Source: Ooceraea biroi (Eukaryota > Arthropoda > Insecta > Hymenoptera > Formicidae). From it: a DNA stretch of 64,000 nt. The position numbers and the translations under genes were made by a program. The stretch is taken from assembly GCF_003672135.1 (NCBI RefSeq), contig NC_039516.1, forward strand, positions 8,539,838 to 8,603,837, read 5' to 3'. The notes beneath the pieces are model-generated. The model was not told where the DNA came from, did no database searches, and saw only the letters and a program-made list of their open reading frames with translations. Numbering within the stretch: position 1 is the stretch's first letter; every line of letters begins with the position of its first letter. Of the stretch, positions 30,776-41,017 are shown piece after piece.

Positions 30776-31440
30776 TAAAAAAATAAAATAGTCCACCTAT
30801 TTCTTCGTCCTCATCCTCGTCCTCGTCGTCCTCATCCCCCTCATCATCCTCCTCATCTTCCTCCTCATCTTCCTCGTCCTCATCCTCGTCGTCCGTATCT
30901 TCGTCTTCCTCCTCGTCCGTATCTTCGTCTTCCTCATCCTCCTCCTCTATCCTCGACCGTTTGTTCGGGCATATTTCTGAATCCTCTATCCATGTCCTCT
31001 TTCGCGCATATACTGGTTCTGAAAAGGCGCCACAGATTACATACTACCATGAAAAAAAGGAAAAAATACTCACCTATTTCCTCGTCCACAATTCGCAATC
31101 TTTTGCGAAACTCCTCTACCAACACGTCCTCCTCCTCCTCCTCCTCGATCCTCGCTCTCTTCCTATCATATATTATTTCTGAAACAAAGTCGTGTATTAG
31201 TAACAGAACGCAGTTGTATAAGAACTGTAAAAATTACATACAATATTCACCTACGTCATCATCGCCCCACTGTTTTTCCATTATTTCAAATAAGCGCCTC
31301 AGTTGGAAAATATCCGCGCCTTGGAAGATATGCAACATGTTGTCAAAATAGTTAGCGTAGTACTCCCTCTCCCTTCGCTCCCACCTCGTCCACTTCATGT
31401 GTTCGATGTTGATGAACCCTTTTATCGTCCGGAAATCCAT
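30714..31440 (-). CDS. Spliced acidic Polinton gene, FINIEHMKW type, with duplicated exons; 3' end truncated
   Basis: Exon 1 31251-31440 (ATG GAT TTC...; TIKGFINIEHMKWTRWERRE), exon 2 31074-31178, exon 3 30714-31019; GT-AG introns of 72 and 54 bp, both phase 1. Exons 2 and 3 share a layout: a start of basic residues (YDRKRARIEEEEE; KRSRIEEEDEED), a long Glu/Asp run, and an identical donor context GAAATAG|GT. A third copy of that donor context ends exon 3 at about 30806, where a foreign repeat begins, so further exons were lost. The core is paralogous to the gene at 24302-24804. The acidic low-complexity tail resembles histone- or nucleic-acid-mimic tails; this is inference. Confidence 0.5.
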
Positions 31441-31714
31441 GTTTTCGTCCACTTATAATTACTTGCACTCTTCACTTCTTGTGTACTTGCACACTCAAGA
31501 CTCTTCGCTCGACTGCAGATTGACCGACTGAAAGCACGCTGCAAGCACCGGAGAGATGCTGCACAGTCAGCACTTAGACCCGCTAAGACAAAAGTGAGTT
31601 AGCGGTGTCCAAAGAGATTGTCGTGTCACTTCGAAGAACTTCGCGAGGCAGGTCTTATTATTATAAATTAAACTGTACATCAACGAAACGAATCAGTCGT
31701 TCGTGTGCATCAAC

Positions 31715-32089
31715 ATGCCAATCAACAAGTTCGGTGTATTACTAGAAAGAAGGGAGACACCGATGAACAATCCGTATTATCAGTTCAGTGGAGTAGTGAG
31801 AAACTACGTACGTGAAAACGCATTGTGTCGCCATGCTGCTGATTTTGACGCACAGTCGCGCAAAATTCGTCGTGTAGCGTAGCCTGAGGCTGATACCGAC
31901 GCTGTCAACAAACTATACGTGGAACAGTATGGTAAAGTGTTGCGGAATCAACATGCAGAATTTGAAAGAAAGCTGAGTATTGCGTTCGAGAAGGATACGC
32001 AAGCGTTATGGGCTGCGATAAAGGAACTTCGCCTCCTGCTGGCGACTACTGCATCAGAAACGACTAATAGAACGGCAACGAACGGATAA
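31715..32089 (+). pseudogene. Fibre-like small protein, stop-interrupted
   Basis: ATG at 31715 (MPINKFGVLLERRETP) gives 55 codons to an in-frame TAG (31880-31882), after which the frame continues to TAA at 32087-32089, overlapping the next ATG as TAATG. Around the stop lies DFDAQSRKIRR...DAVNKLYVEQYG, which resembles the repeat seen in phage tail-fibre and other receptor-binding shafts (hydrophobic-N-x-P...DAVNK.YV). A helical C-terminal region follows (EFERKLSIAFEKDTQALWAA). A fibre or spike-stalk role in the virion is inference. It lies immediately upstream of the integrase gene. Confidence 0.55.
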
Positions 32090-33264
32090 TGAACAGTGCC
32101 GAACGGCTCACGAACGACACGGGTCTGGAACGGCGACGAACAGGACTGGAACAGCGACGAACGTGGCAAGAACGGCTCAAGAAAGGGTCTGGAACAGCGA
32201 CGAACAGGGCAAGAACGGCTCTGGAAAGGCGTCGAACGTTTACAAACAGTTTGAGACATATAACTACACGCCTAACAGTCGTTGATTGTATCGCCAAAAA
32301 CATGCGATCGCGAAAATCCGATGGATGTAAAAAGATTGTCAGTTCCGAGAAACGGCGACTCGTCGAGGAACTGCATGCTCCGGCGAGAAGAACTTTTCCA
32401 CGAAGACGCGTCATTGTCTGCGGATACGATGACCTATGGCAAGCTGACATAGTGGAGATGCGCCCGTACTCACGTTTCAACAAAGGCTACAATTATATAC
32501 TCACAATTATAGACGTGTTGAGTAAGTATGTATGGGCCGTACCGCTCAAGAGTAAATGCGGGAGCGAGACAGCCGATGCGTTTGCAAAGCTATTTCGAAA
32601 GGATGGAAGATGTCCAAACAATTTGCATACTGACAGAGGAAAGGAATTCTACAATGCTGACGTGCAGCGGCTTCTGATGAAACATGATATCAATCACTAT
32701 TCTACGTATTCACCCATGAAAGCCTCGGTCGTGGAATGGTTCACTCGTACGCTAAAGAACGACATGTGGAAAATGTTTACGCTCAATGGAAACTATAGAT
32801 GGATCGACGAACTACAGCAGCTCGTTGCAAAGTACAACGCGCGAAAACATCGGACAATCGGTATGCGACCCATCGATGTAACGCCCAAGATCGCGGATAA
32901 ACTCTTGGCTACGGTGTACAGCAACGTAAAGATTGCAGCCCCGGCGCGATTCACAGTAGGTGACTCGGTACGCGTCAGCAAGTACAAGACGGTCTTCGAC
33001 AAGGGCTACACGCCAAACTGGACGACCGAGGTATTCAGAATCATCAAAGTGCAGACGACTAATCTCGCGATCTATCTCATCGAGGATTCGCGCGGCGTGC
33101 CAATCGCCGGAGGATTCTACGAACACGAATTGCATCGTGTTGCTAATCCGGACATATATCTCGTGGAAAAGGTTTTACGCAGGAAAGGTGCCGAGGTTTA
33201 CGTGAAATGGTTGGGATTCGATGATTCGCACAATTCATGGATACACAAGGATAATGTAGTTTAG
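32089..33264 (+). CDS. INT: Polinton integrase (DD35E) with chromodomain
   Basis: The frame is open from 32089; the conserved part starts near the ATG at 32302 (RSRKSDGCKKI). RVIVCGYDDLWQADIVEMRP holds the first Asp, NNLHTDRGKEFYNADV the second, and KASVVEWFTRTLKNDM the Glu. A C-terminal SH3-like region (ARFTVGDSVRVSKYKTVFDK) and a chromodomain (YLVEKVLRRKGAEVYVKWLG...NSWIHKDNVV) follow. It inserts the element with 6-bp target duplication; the chromodomain probably guides it to chromatin. The first 60 residues (repeated LERRRTGLEQRRT-type units) are encoded by a minisatellite and are probably not ancestral, so the true start is uncertain. No lesion is visible in the core. Confidence 0.9.
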   Translation: MNSAERLTNDTGLERRRTGLEQRRTWQERLKKGSGTATNRARTALERRRTFTNSLRHITTRLTVVDCIAKNMRSRKSDGCKKIVSSEKRRLVEELHAPARRTFPRRRVIVCGYDDLWQADIVEMRPYSRFNKGYNYILTIIDVLSKYVWAVPLKSKCGSETADAFAKLFRKDGRCPNNLHTDRGKEFYNADVQRLLMKHDINHYSTYSPMKASVVEWFTRTLKNDMWKMFTLNGNYRWIDELQQLVAKYNARKHRTIGMRPIDVTPKIADKLLATVYSNVKIAAPARFTVGDSVRVSKYKTVFDKGYTPNWTTEVFRIIKVQTTNLAIYLIEDSRGVPIAGGFYEHELHRVANPDIYLVEKVLRRKGAEVYVKWLGFDDSHNSWIHKDNVV

Positions 33265-33371
33265 AAATATATTTCGTATTGTAGTGGAATATCTACGACA
33301 AAAACTATATACAATATCATATGAACATTACAAAACCTGTATTTCCTATCTACGCTAAGTACACACACTAT

Positions 33372-36300
33372 TTACAATGGTATCCGATAATGTCCCCATG
33401 GTAACGTGTCGTTAGAACCGGCTATACCATAACGCTTATCGTCGTACGGACTTAGAGCGATTTTCGGCTCTGACATAGTGTACACTTCATGCAATTTTGA
33501 TCTTATGCATGATTGGCGTCGCGTCACTTCCGTATGATCTTTCAGACACCGCGTGTAGTCTTCAAATGTTATCGCTTTCGATACGATATTACTCTTGACA
33601 CCTTTCGCTTTTTTGGTGTCTTTCCTACCGGCCACTCTCACAGCGTACATCTTCGCTCTAAGCCCGACGAACTCTGTCATTATCGCGCCGTTGTTTTCGT
33701 CCTTCATCAAACCGGGTACCTTTTTATTTGCGAGTGGCATTCCATATGCATTATCGACCTCGTAATCGCTCGTATCGAATCTCGCAACATCATGTTTCAT
33801 TTGCTCGTACACGTCGTCGCACTCAATATGGTAAATTAAACTATCCGTATCCGTGTACATGATCTTGCATTTTTCGCGATAAAGAGGTACCATATACTCG
33901 TGATGAAATTCGTACAAACACGTCTTGGATATGTCGAGTATGTACATACCCACGTAGATTGGTTTGTTGAATTTCACCTGGAGTTTGCGTAGTTCAATCG
34001 CGACCAGGTTTTCCGAAAAGACGCTCCGGCTATGGAAATTTGGTTTAGCGATCAGTGCCTCCGCACCGTACCTTCCGTTCCATTTCGTTACAAGCTTTAC
34101 ATCCATATGATTGCGTACATTTTCCATAGTTTTTCCAAATACCGCGTTGTTCATCAATTTGTACAAATTTTTTTCGAAATCATTAGTCGCGCGCATTCGA
34201 AATTGTGTATTGAGTTCAATGTACCTACGAAACCATGCGGATTGCGCAAATTGTAATACGCGATGAATTTTTATTATCCGCAGACCGTGACGCGTACACT
34301 GCTGCAGGTTGCGATAGTGTATCACGTAACGTTCCTTATCATATAACGTTGCGAGCAACTTGTCCTGGCGCTTGCCCGGCAGCTTATCGCGCGTCGGACA
34401 GAATGGTAGGTCAGTGTGAGCATCGTGCAGATGCTGTGGATATTCGAGATCGACCTTGAGAATGTAACCGGTGGACAAATCAGGAGCGATAGAGTTCACG
34501 TCGAAGTCCGAGACGTCGTCGACCCATTGAAAATCTGCATAGGGCAGAGGTTGAGACATTGCCCAACCGTATAAATTATTAACGTCAAAGTACGTCAAGT
34601 ACGACGATGGTTTCGATGGATCGTACGACTCCATGTATTTATTGTTGGCACGGGCGTACCTGTTTGAACACTGACTTAGGCTGCCGCGTATGCCGCGTTT
34701 TATGAACATAACCATATCGATATCGGTGAGCAGTTCAAAATTTATACGCGTATGCTTGAGCATCGCGTCCCACGTGAAGCCCGGTAGCGTATAGTAATAT
34801 GCCGCATCGAGACCATAACTCGTGATACAACTGTCGCGAAAATTTTCAAAAATGTCGGCCAATAATAACACGTCGGTTTTCAAATACAAGTCGCTGTATT
34901 CGCCTAACGTTTGAATGGCGAACAGCTGCCAGATGTTCTCGGCGTGCGCGTAATCGCTCTCGAATATCGTGTCACCCGTTAAGGAACTGTAGAATGATTC
35001 TCGCGGTGGTAAGCGGGTATCTTGCAACTTTTCGGCGCAATCCACGTACTCGTACGGGAAGACACCTTTTCGTGTCAATAGGTCGAAATCCTCGATTGAT
35101 AAATTAGAGAATTCTGATCGTAAAATTTTGAGTTTGTCTTTGCTGAGAAGCGATGCCAATTTATCCAGACTACTACTCAGAAATCGTAACGAATCAATAA
35201 AGCGCAATTTTACGTGGTTCCGAAATACTGCATCTGCCTCGTTAACATTTTTGGTAAACGAAATGTACTTTTCTTTTGTAATCGGTAGTAGCTCAATTGT
35301 GCCCTTGAAATTACTAGCCAATTCTTTGATTATAAAATGTGAATCGTAGCCGGATAAATTGTGAAATACTATCGGAATAGTATAGGACTCTTTATAATTT
35401 AGATTACAATTTGAATGCGCAGGACCTCTGTACCGACCGGTCAGATGGCAATGATCGCGTACTCGCGTCTCGTCTTGCGCGAATGGCTCTTCGCAGATAT
35501 GACAGTGCGTCGCGCTATGGTATGCTACTTCCTGTTCTCTCGTTAGATTTTCCATGGGCACATTAGCGGTTAGAATTGCTTTTACGTGAAATGCTAGAGC
35601 TTTCAGTTCTTCGACAAATCACGAAATGCAGTCGGTGCCGCGACGATATCGATATGCGGATAATGAGTTGTACGAACACCGCACGTAGTACGCAGCACTA
35701 TATGCCTTGTGATGGTGATATGGGTATGTGCCGGATTTTTCCGCTCCTCTCTTCTCCAATGCACACTCCAAGTCGGCGTATACGACGAACGGCATCCGCT
35801 CCTTCCTGCTGTGGTTGCCGAAACGCAGCCACTTGTCGTCCTCGTTCGGTAAAACGATGGCACAATCGTTTAGTTTTGTGCAATCTACGGAGTGGGCCTT
35901 CAATCTCCCGTTGGAGGAGAAGTAGTGCAGACATCTGCATGAATGAAGAGATCTATTACTTTTGGTCAAAGACAGCGTATTTTATTATAATACAACGTAC
36001 TTACCGATCGCAAATATATTTTTTTCGTTTATTGCTGCTAAGTTGGATGCCAACTAGCCGATACAGGTTCTTGATCCACGTGAAGTGGCCCAAGCCATTA
36101 TCTTGTGGCACGTACAGTAGATTGATGTGCCGGGCCTTCTTATCATCGGTGAGACGCAGTGGAACGATACTTAATGATTCTTCTTTTTCATTTTTTTGTT
36201 TCCGGCATTCATTCATATAGCATGTGTTGATTGAGACATTGTTGAGCTCTTCAAACTTGTTGACTTGCTTCAATGTCATGGGAAATTCTATGCCTTGGAA

Positions 36301-37108
36301 ATTGAGTACTGTAGTATAATGGGGGTACGATGATTGCCGCTCTACGTGTCTTTTTGCCGGGTACAGAGCGGCAACCACTGACCATGCAAAACATGTGACA
36401 TCGTTACTTTGCACGTTTACCACTGCTTTCTTCGCCATAATTTCCTCCGGCAATTTGACGTGACATCCCACGTGCATAGGGTTATATTTGTTAACGTTAA
36501 CCGTCAAGTCCAGTATACGCGACAACGCCCATCCACTGTCGCGTTCCTGGAATTCTTCAAGAGACGTCAAGGTGGGCTCGATAACGTATTGTGCAAACCA
36601 CTCTTTCAGATTGTACGTACGAAAGAGTGCTCGGTTTCGCGTATTGATACTTTTATTGGCGGTCTTCTCACCCGCCACAAACTCGCCATTGAACACGGTA
36701 TTCAATTTCAAAATTGTCATGTTCATTTATTACCTTTTGCACATGATCGAGCACTATGATGCTAGCGTCTTCCAGAAATCGTCGTGGTTCGATATAGCCG
36801 GAATTTATCACAGCACCGGTTAAAATGCGGCTCTCGAACGCGGTCTCTATCTCTCGCCAAGAGAGTTCTTCGACACCGTTATTCCACCCTGCATACTCGG
36901 CACCAATATAGATAAAGCGTCTTTCTAATCGCTTCTTCAGTCCCTCGAGCCGCGCGATTCGAGCTACTACGGACTGTTTGTTTCCGATAGAGAGTCGCGG
37001 CTGCTTGGCGTCGCGACTGCGTTCTTCCAATTGCTCGATAAGGTCATCACACTGTTGTGTCCATGCGAAATATTCACCCAAGTTTGATACACGCGATGAT
37101 TGTGCCAC
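33372..37108 (-). pseudogene. POLB: Protein-primed DNA polymerase B, one intron, one frameshift, one stop
   Basis: The N-terminal part (37108 to about 36690, including RLEGLKKRLERRFIYIGAEY) leads through a frameshift near 36690 into FNGEFVAGEKTANKS. A 70-bp GT-AG intron (35935-36004) lies within a zinc-finger-like CDRCLHYFS. A TGA interrupts at 35619-35621. Exonuclease motifs are VVYADLECAL, VFHNLSGYDSHF and YLKTDVLLLADIF; an endonuclease VII-like CHICEEPF...CHLTGRYRGPAHSNCN lies at the start of the 729-codon frame. Palm motifs are YFDVNNLYGWAM (A), NAVFGKTMENV (B) and MYTDTDSLIYH (C, about 33840-33860). It copies the element using a protein primer. Total about 1,200 residues, the usual Polinton size; no ATG is visible at the 5' end. 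Confidence 0.93.
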
Positions 37109-37553
37109 AATGTTCTGTTCTAGTTGAGTGAGGTTCTCTATTTTTTTCGCCTTTCCATTCCTTCAACGTGATCGATGTAACATGCGGCACTTCTGACACG
37201 TATACTGATATGCTATTGCATATCGTTCCCTATTATATGATTTACCACCCTATATCTTTTATCTCACTCTAATGCACACGTGTTGAAAAATTTGCCTTAC
37301 CGCATCTAAACTATCTTACGAGGCTATATCGAATATGCTCGCATATTTTGCAGCTTAAGTTGCGCGTGTCTCAATGTGATGATATACCTACTATTTCGTG
37401 AGGCTACACAAAAATGTGATCGCGTCATTTGATACCTTCTATGATACTTGTCTAACCTATGCGAATAACTGAGGACTGTAGAAAAGTGCACTACAACGTT
37501 TAGGAGTAAATGTTTTTTTATTGCATATATTTGTTACATATTAACAACGTATT
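37109..37553. other. Polinton spacer 5' of the polymerase
   Basis: No gene seen. It has repeated GAGGCTA and TATATC words. It should hold the polymerase promoter and possibly a first exon (an acceptor-like CAACTAG lies just 5' of the visible frame). Confidence 0.4.
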
Positions 37554-38298
37554 TCAAAAGGCTAATGCCAATAACTCACAATCGATAAGTTCCTTGTCAT
37601 CGAAATATTCGCTGTTTTGTATGGCAACGGTTATGTCATTAGGATTATCTACGCAACGTGCGATCTTACAGAACTGTTCGTACTTGTCATCTACATGGTC
37701 GGTGCAGCTCATTAACCAATTGTACATGTAATCGATACATTTATTGAGATTAAATAGAGTTGTTAGTGTCGATGCCATCATTATTGATCGCACGTTTGTT
37801 GCTTCGAACCGAACACACTTCGTATCGTTAAACGTAATAAATTCTACAGTTAGCGGCCCGATATATATGAGATCTACGGGTCGTTTATCAGTTTTGGAAA
37901 AATACTCCTGGATTAAATGCTGATGTTTCACGAGGCCTTTCCAGGTTTCCATTCTGAGGATCAATTCATTCCCACGTTTGTCTCCCACAGCAATCTCCAT
38001 GTGACTCGGACCATATCCCACGTTTATGCCAACTTCCAAATACTTGTGTTCCGTCGTTGTCAGCGCGTACCTTCTTTCCTAGGATACGAACGTATCGTCG
38101 TCGGCGTTGTGATTGCGATGCTGCAGTATCACGCACTTCGGAAGTGACGGCCGGTGTGGAATTAGCACTGCGGAGAAATATTATAGGTATATTAGACATC
38201 ACACCGTTGCTTATTATATCAATTGCTAAATATACTTACTAGCTTCGCTTCCTCCCTGCTGTATTGCAATTCTGCTCCATGTGTCTCTTGCTCCACAT
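37554..38298 (-). pseudogene. Polinton right-end gene, two exons, frameshifted
   Basis: Exon 1 38240-38298 (MWSKRHMEQNCNTAGRKRS), a 72-bp intron with GTAAGT donor and TTTCTCCGCAG acceptor (38168-38239), then exon 2 with TPAVTSEVRDTAASQSQRRR. A 1-nt frameshift around 38075-38095 moves into the frame RYALTTTEHKYLEVGINVGY...SHMEIAVGDKRGNELILRM, ending ELLALAF and TAA at 37554. The product would be about 200 residues: a basic N-terminus and a compact alpha/beta-looking domain. It is unknown to me. A TATATTTAAAG element on the minus strand (38380-38391) lies about 85 bp upstream of the ATG. Confidence 0.55.
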
Positions 38299-38498
38299 TG
38301 TTCCTTCTAGCTTCTTCTCTTCAGATCTAATCGTGCTCGTTCCACTGAACAACTAATGTTTGTAACATTCGCTCTTCTCTTTAAATATACGTTTAACCCC
38401 CACCCCTCCCCCCCTCCTCTTCGCGCACACTTACAAGCCTAACCCATAACAGTCCACATGGACCTGAGACGTCGAATTGCGCAATTAGCGCATTTTTC

Positions 38499-39093
38499 GT
38501 AGCAGCTGGACGTCGGCGCTCGCGTTGTGGAATATTCTCCGCATGCATTTTTTTCGCCGCGAACGTGTCATCTTTAATCATACTTTAACATCCACTCATC
38601 CGATTTCATAGCAGCCGGACGTCGGCGCTCGCGTCTTATCACCGCGAAACACGTGTACAGCGAAGAGGGTATCGGTTACGTCGCGCACGTGCGAACCGCG
38701 ACATCGGTTCGTTGACAAAATGCTAACTGTTACATCGCACGTTGCGCACAATGGGGGTTTCTCTTACATCACGCACGTGCCGTACATCCTCCCCCTCGCC
38801 CCACCCCGCGGGTTGGGTCAGCAAAAAACTGTTACAATCCCTGCAGGTTGGGTCCGCGAAAACCCCCTTGGTTAGGTTAGGTGGTCACGGTCCTCCCTCC
38901 CCCCTCCCGTGGGTTAGGTCCACGAAAACCCCCTCCCGCTGGTTGGGCCAGCAAATACTGTTGCGTGTGGGTTAGGTCAGCAGTCCTCCCCCCTCCCCGC
39001 GACCCCCTCGCCGTGTAACGTCGTACCCCCCCTCCCCCCGCTGACTCAGCCCCCCTCAGATCCCTGGGTTCGAATCAGCCCCCCTAACCTACT
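38499..39093 (-). repeat. Polinton right terminal inverted repeat
   Basis: Complement of 22100-22695, with a few substitutions and short indels. It ends at CCTAACCTACT, followed by CATCAC (39094-39099), the second target copy. Confidence 0.95.
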
Positions 39094-39561
39094 CATCACC
39101 ATCGGATGATAGGTATCTGGAAGTTCGGCTAGTAGCACCGTTCCCAGCCATTCCTGGTTTACTTCAAAACCTATTCCCGTGAGCTGGTGGGTGGTAGACA
39201 TGATTTCATTCACGTACTGCGCCATGGAATCGCAGTTCTGCAGCCTCGTGGTCGTCATCTTTCGCAGGAGGCCCACTTTCCTTGTGAGTCCCTTGTCTTC
39301 GAAAGCCGCTTGCAGAGTCGCCCATGCGTCTTGCGCCGTTTGTGCCTTCGCCACGTGTACATAATTTTTCTCGTCCACGCTCAGAACGATCTTAGCTTTG
39401 GCTTTGATCTTCTTGTCCTCGTTGATCTCTGTTCCTAGGACAGCTTTCCATAAGCCATCCAGTTGCAACGAATTCTCCATCGCTATCTTCCACGTTGTAT
39501 AATTTTCCCTGCCTTTCAGCTTGGCAATAGGGAGTAAAGCACTCACGTTCGCGTCCGTCAT
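39094..39561 (-). pseudogene. copia gag, N-terminal part
   Basis: ATG at 39561 (MTDANVSALLPIAKLKGREN) starts the polyprotein 126 bp from the 5' LTR. Contains the copia gag (UBN2-type) blocks NYTTWKIAMENSLQLDGLW, VAKAQTAQDAWATLQAAFED and CDSMAQYVNEIMSTTHQLTG, ending LPDTYHPMVM at the Polinton junction. The continuation is at 22099 and below. Gag forms the particle shell. No lesion other than the insertion is seen in this segment. Confidence 0.94.
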
Positions 39562-39669
39562 CTTCTTTCACACGTGCCTTTTCACGGTAGAATGTCAATG
39601 GACAACGCGCGGTCTTCTACAGCGATTTCAACTACGAAAAACGAACCGACTCGAGCTTTCCTAGGCAAT

Positions 39670-39683
39670 CTGGGCCCATAACC
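39670..39683 (-). other. copia primer-binding site (initiator Met tRNA type)
   Basis: On the element strand GGTTATGGGCCCAG, 3 bp inside the 5' LTR. This is the half-tRNA type site used by copia elements, complementary to the anticodon-side of initiator Met tRNA. Confidence 0.8.
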
Positions 39684-39686
39684 ATC

Positions 39687-39998
39687 TGTTGGATATTTAA
39701 ACGGATTAGGAAGCGCGGCCCGGTAACTGAGAAGGACACACACTGATACGAGAGTACTGTATTTAGTTAATATAATGTTTATTAATATACAACGAAGATA
39801 TATATACTGTATAGCGTATAATGACTATCAGTGCGGGTTGACGACCGACCGGCCCGATTGACTGGCATGACTACTCGCAAGGGAATAAACTCTGTGAACG
39901 AATCCGAACAGACATACCCGTCAATCGACCGCTTCCCTATCGATCAACCTATCGATAAATCGATATGAGCCTCGAGATCATAGTAGATATAGTCTACA
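39687..39998 (-). repeat. copia 5' LTR
   Basis: 312 bp. About 7 differences from 16982-17293 (for example GACACGAG/GATACGAG and ATAATCTACA/ATAGTCTACA). Followed by target duplication AATAC. Confidence 0.95.
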
Positions 39999-40985
39999 AA
40001 TACATTATCTTCTTTTTATAATCCCAAATAATAATTAACATATGAGTACTAGTACGTAGTAGTCATGAAGTTTAACACTTTGCTGGCCGCTGTCACGTAT
40101 ACGAAATTTCGCTCTCCAGTGCTTATCGGACATATTGTTTTACAGCTTTGGTCCTACCGCTCTGGCACAATATAAGTATGAATGAATACGACGCACTCAC
40201 AAAAATTGAAATCGGTGATTAGAGACTGTCGAGACTTCCTCGTGTAAGATAAAATGAACATAGTTATTATTATAAATGAATTATGTGCAATATTCGCTTA
40301 AACTTGTTAATAGCCATTATTCAGTCCCGAATAATACATTACAACAGACTCAGTTATTTAGTATTAAATATTTAAAAAATATTATTGTGCCGAAAGCTGT
40401 CAGAATATAACATATGGTAGGTTTGAGGACTTACTGAAAAAGCGACCCAGTGTGCCAGATAAGGGTTAATATTGTTAATTGCCATTATCCAGATAATAAA
40501 ATTGCAACAGACTCAATTATTTAGTATTAAATATACAAAACCTATGAATGTCCCGGAAGCTGCTATTTTATATTATATAGGAGTTTTGAGGACATAATGA
40601 AAATCATACACATGAGGACTCCAAAAAAAATCATAGAAAATGAGTGTGTTTTGAAAACTAATTGTTAGTTTTCAAAACACACTGATTGTCTATGATTTGT
40701 TTGGAGTCCTCAAAACTCCCGTTTAATTATATAATAGTAGTTTTCGGAACATTATTATTTTCAATAAATGAATATTAAATAACGAAGTCTGTTGCAATGT
40801 AATTTCCGAATAATAAACTTCAATAGTGACTACTACCAATAGTAAAAAAATATTACAAAGAATTTAGCTATAATAATAAATATCAAAACTATTATTATGT
40901 CCTGGAAACCATAGATTTACATAAAATTATATAACAATAAACTGCGCTTTTCAGGACACCATTTTATATTTACTTTTAATAAATG
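39999..40985. repeat. Outer right arm of the giant inverted repeat
   Basis: 40004-40450 is the complement of about 8640-8890, then continues as a further copy of the 9560-9700 type. An added hairpin at about 40610-40715 has arms GGACTCCAAAAAAAATCATA and complement. Contains several GTCCCGGAAGCTGC-like motifs. No gene. Confidence 0.7.
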
Positions 40986-41017
40986 TTAAACGCGATTCCT
41001 TACGATTAGAAGTATTA

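Larger units (their letters stand above)
22100..39093. mobile_element. Polinton/Maverick, 16,994 bp, complete ends
   Basis: The element begins AGTAGGTTAGGGGGG and ends CCCCCCTAACCTACT, with about 595-bp terminal inverted repeats, 6-bp target duplication and AG/CT termini, all diagnostic of Polintons. The interior is clearly more GC/CpG-rich than the flanks. It holds the full core set: PolB, integrase, packaging ATPase, protease, and major and minor capsid proteins. Minus-strand genes: accessory, capsid block, PLA2, acidic gene, polymerase, 37.5-kb gene. Plus strand: two left-end genes, ATPase, truncated gene, fibre-like gene, integrase. Broken core genes make it a fossil, though both ends and all modules remain. 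Confidence 0.97.
16982..39998 (-). mobile_element. Ty1/copia LTR retrotransposon, split by mariner B and a Polinton
   Basis: Two 312-bp LTRs (16982-17293 and 39687-39998) have TG...CA ends in element orientation and are flanked by a perfect 5-bp duplication AATAC (16977-16981, 39999-40003). I count about 7 differences between the LTRs (about 98% identity), so insertion is fairly recent. Gene order on the minus strand is gag, protease, integrase, RT, RNase H, which defines copia rather than gypsy. Without its two passengers the element would be about 4.7 kb, normal for the family. In-frame stops show it is dead. Confidence 0.95.

Noticed and set aside
30992..31351. Plus-strand Ser/Thr-rich frame of 119 codons
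   Set aside because: It is antisense of the Glu/Asp-rich exons on the minus strand, which have splice sites and a paralogue.
35576..36220. 214-codon plus-strand frame
   Set aside because: It is antisense to the polymerase exons, which carry recognisable exonuclease motifs.
22100..39093. Interpretation as an integrated adenovirus or bacterial contamination
   Set aside because: TIRs, integrase with chromodomain, 6-bp duplication inside copia and spliceosomal introns fit a Polinton in an insect genome.
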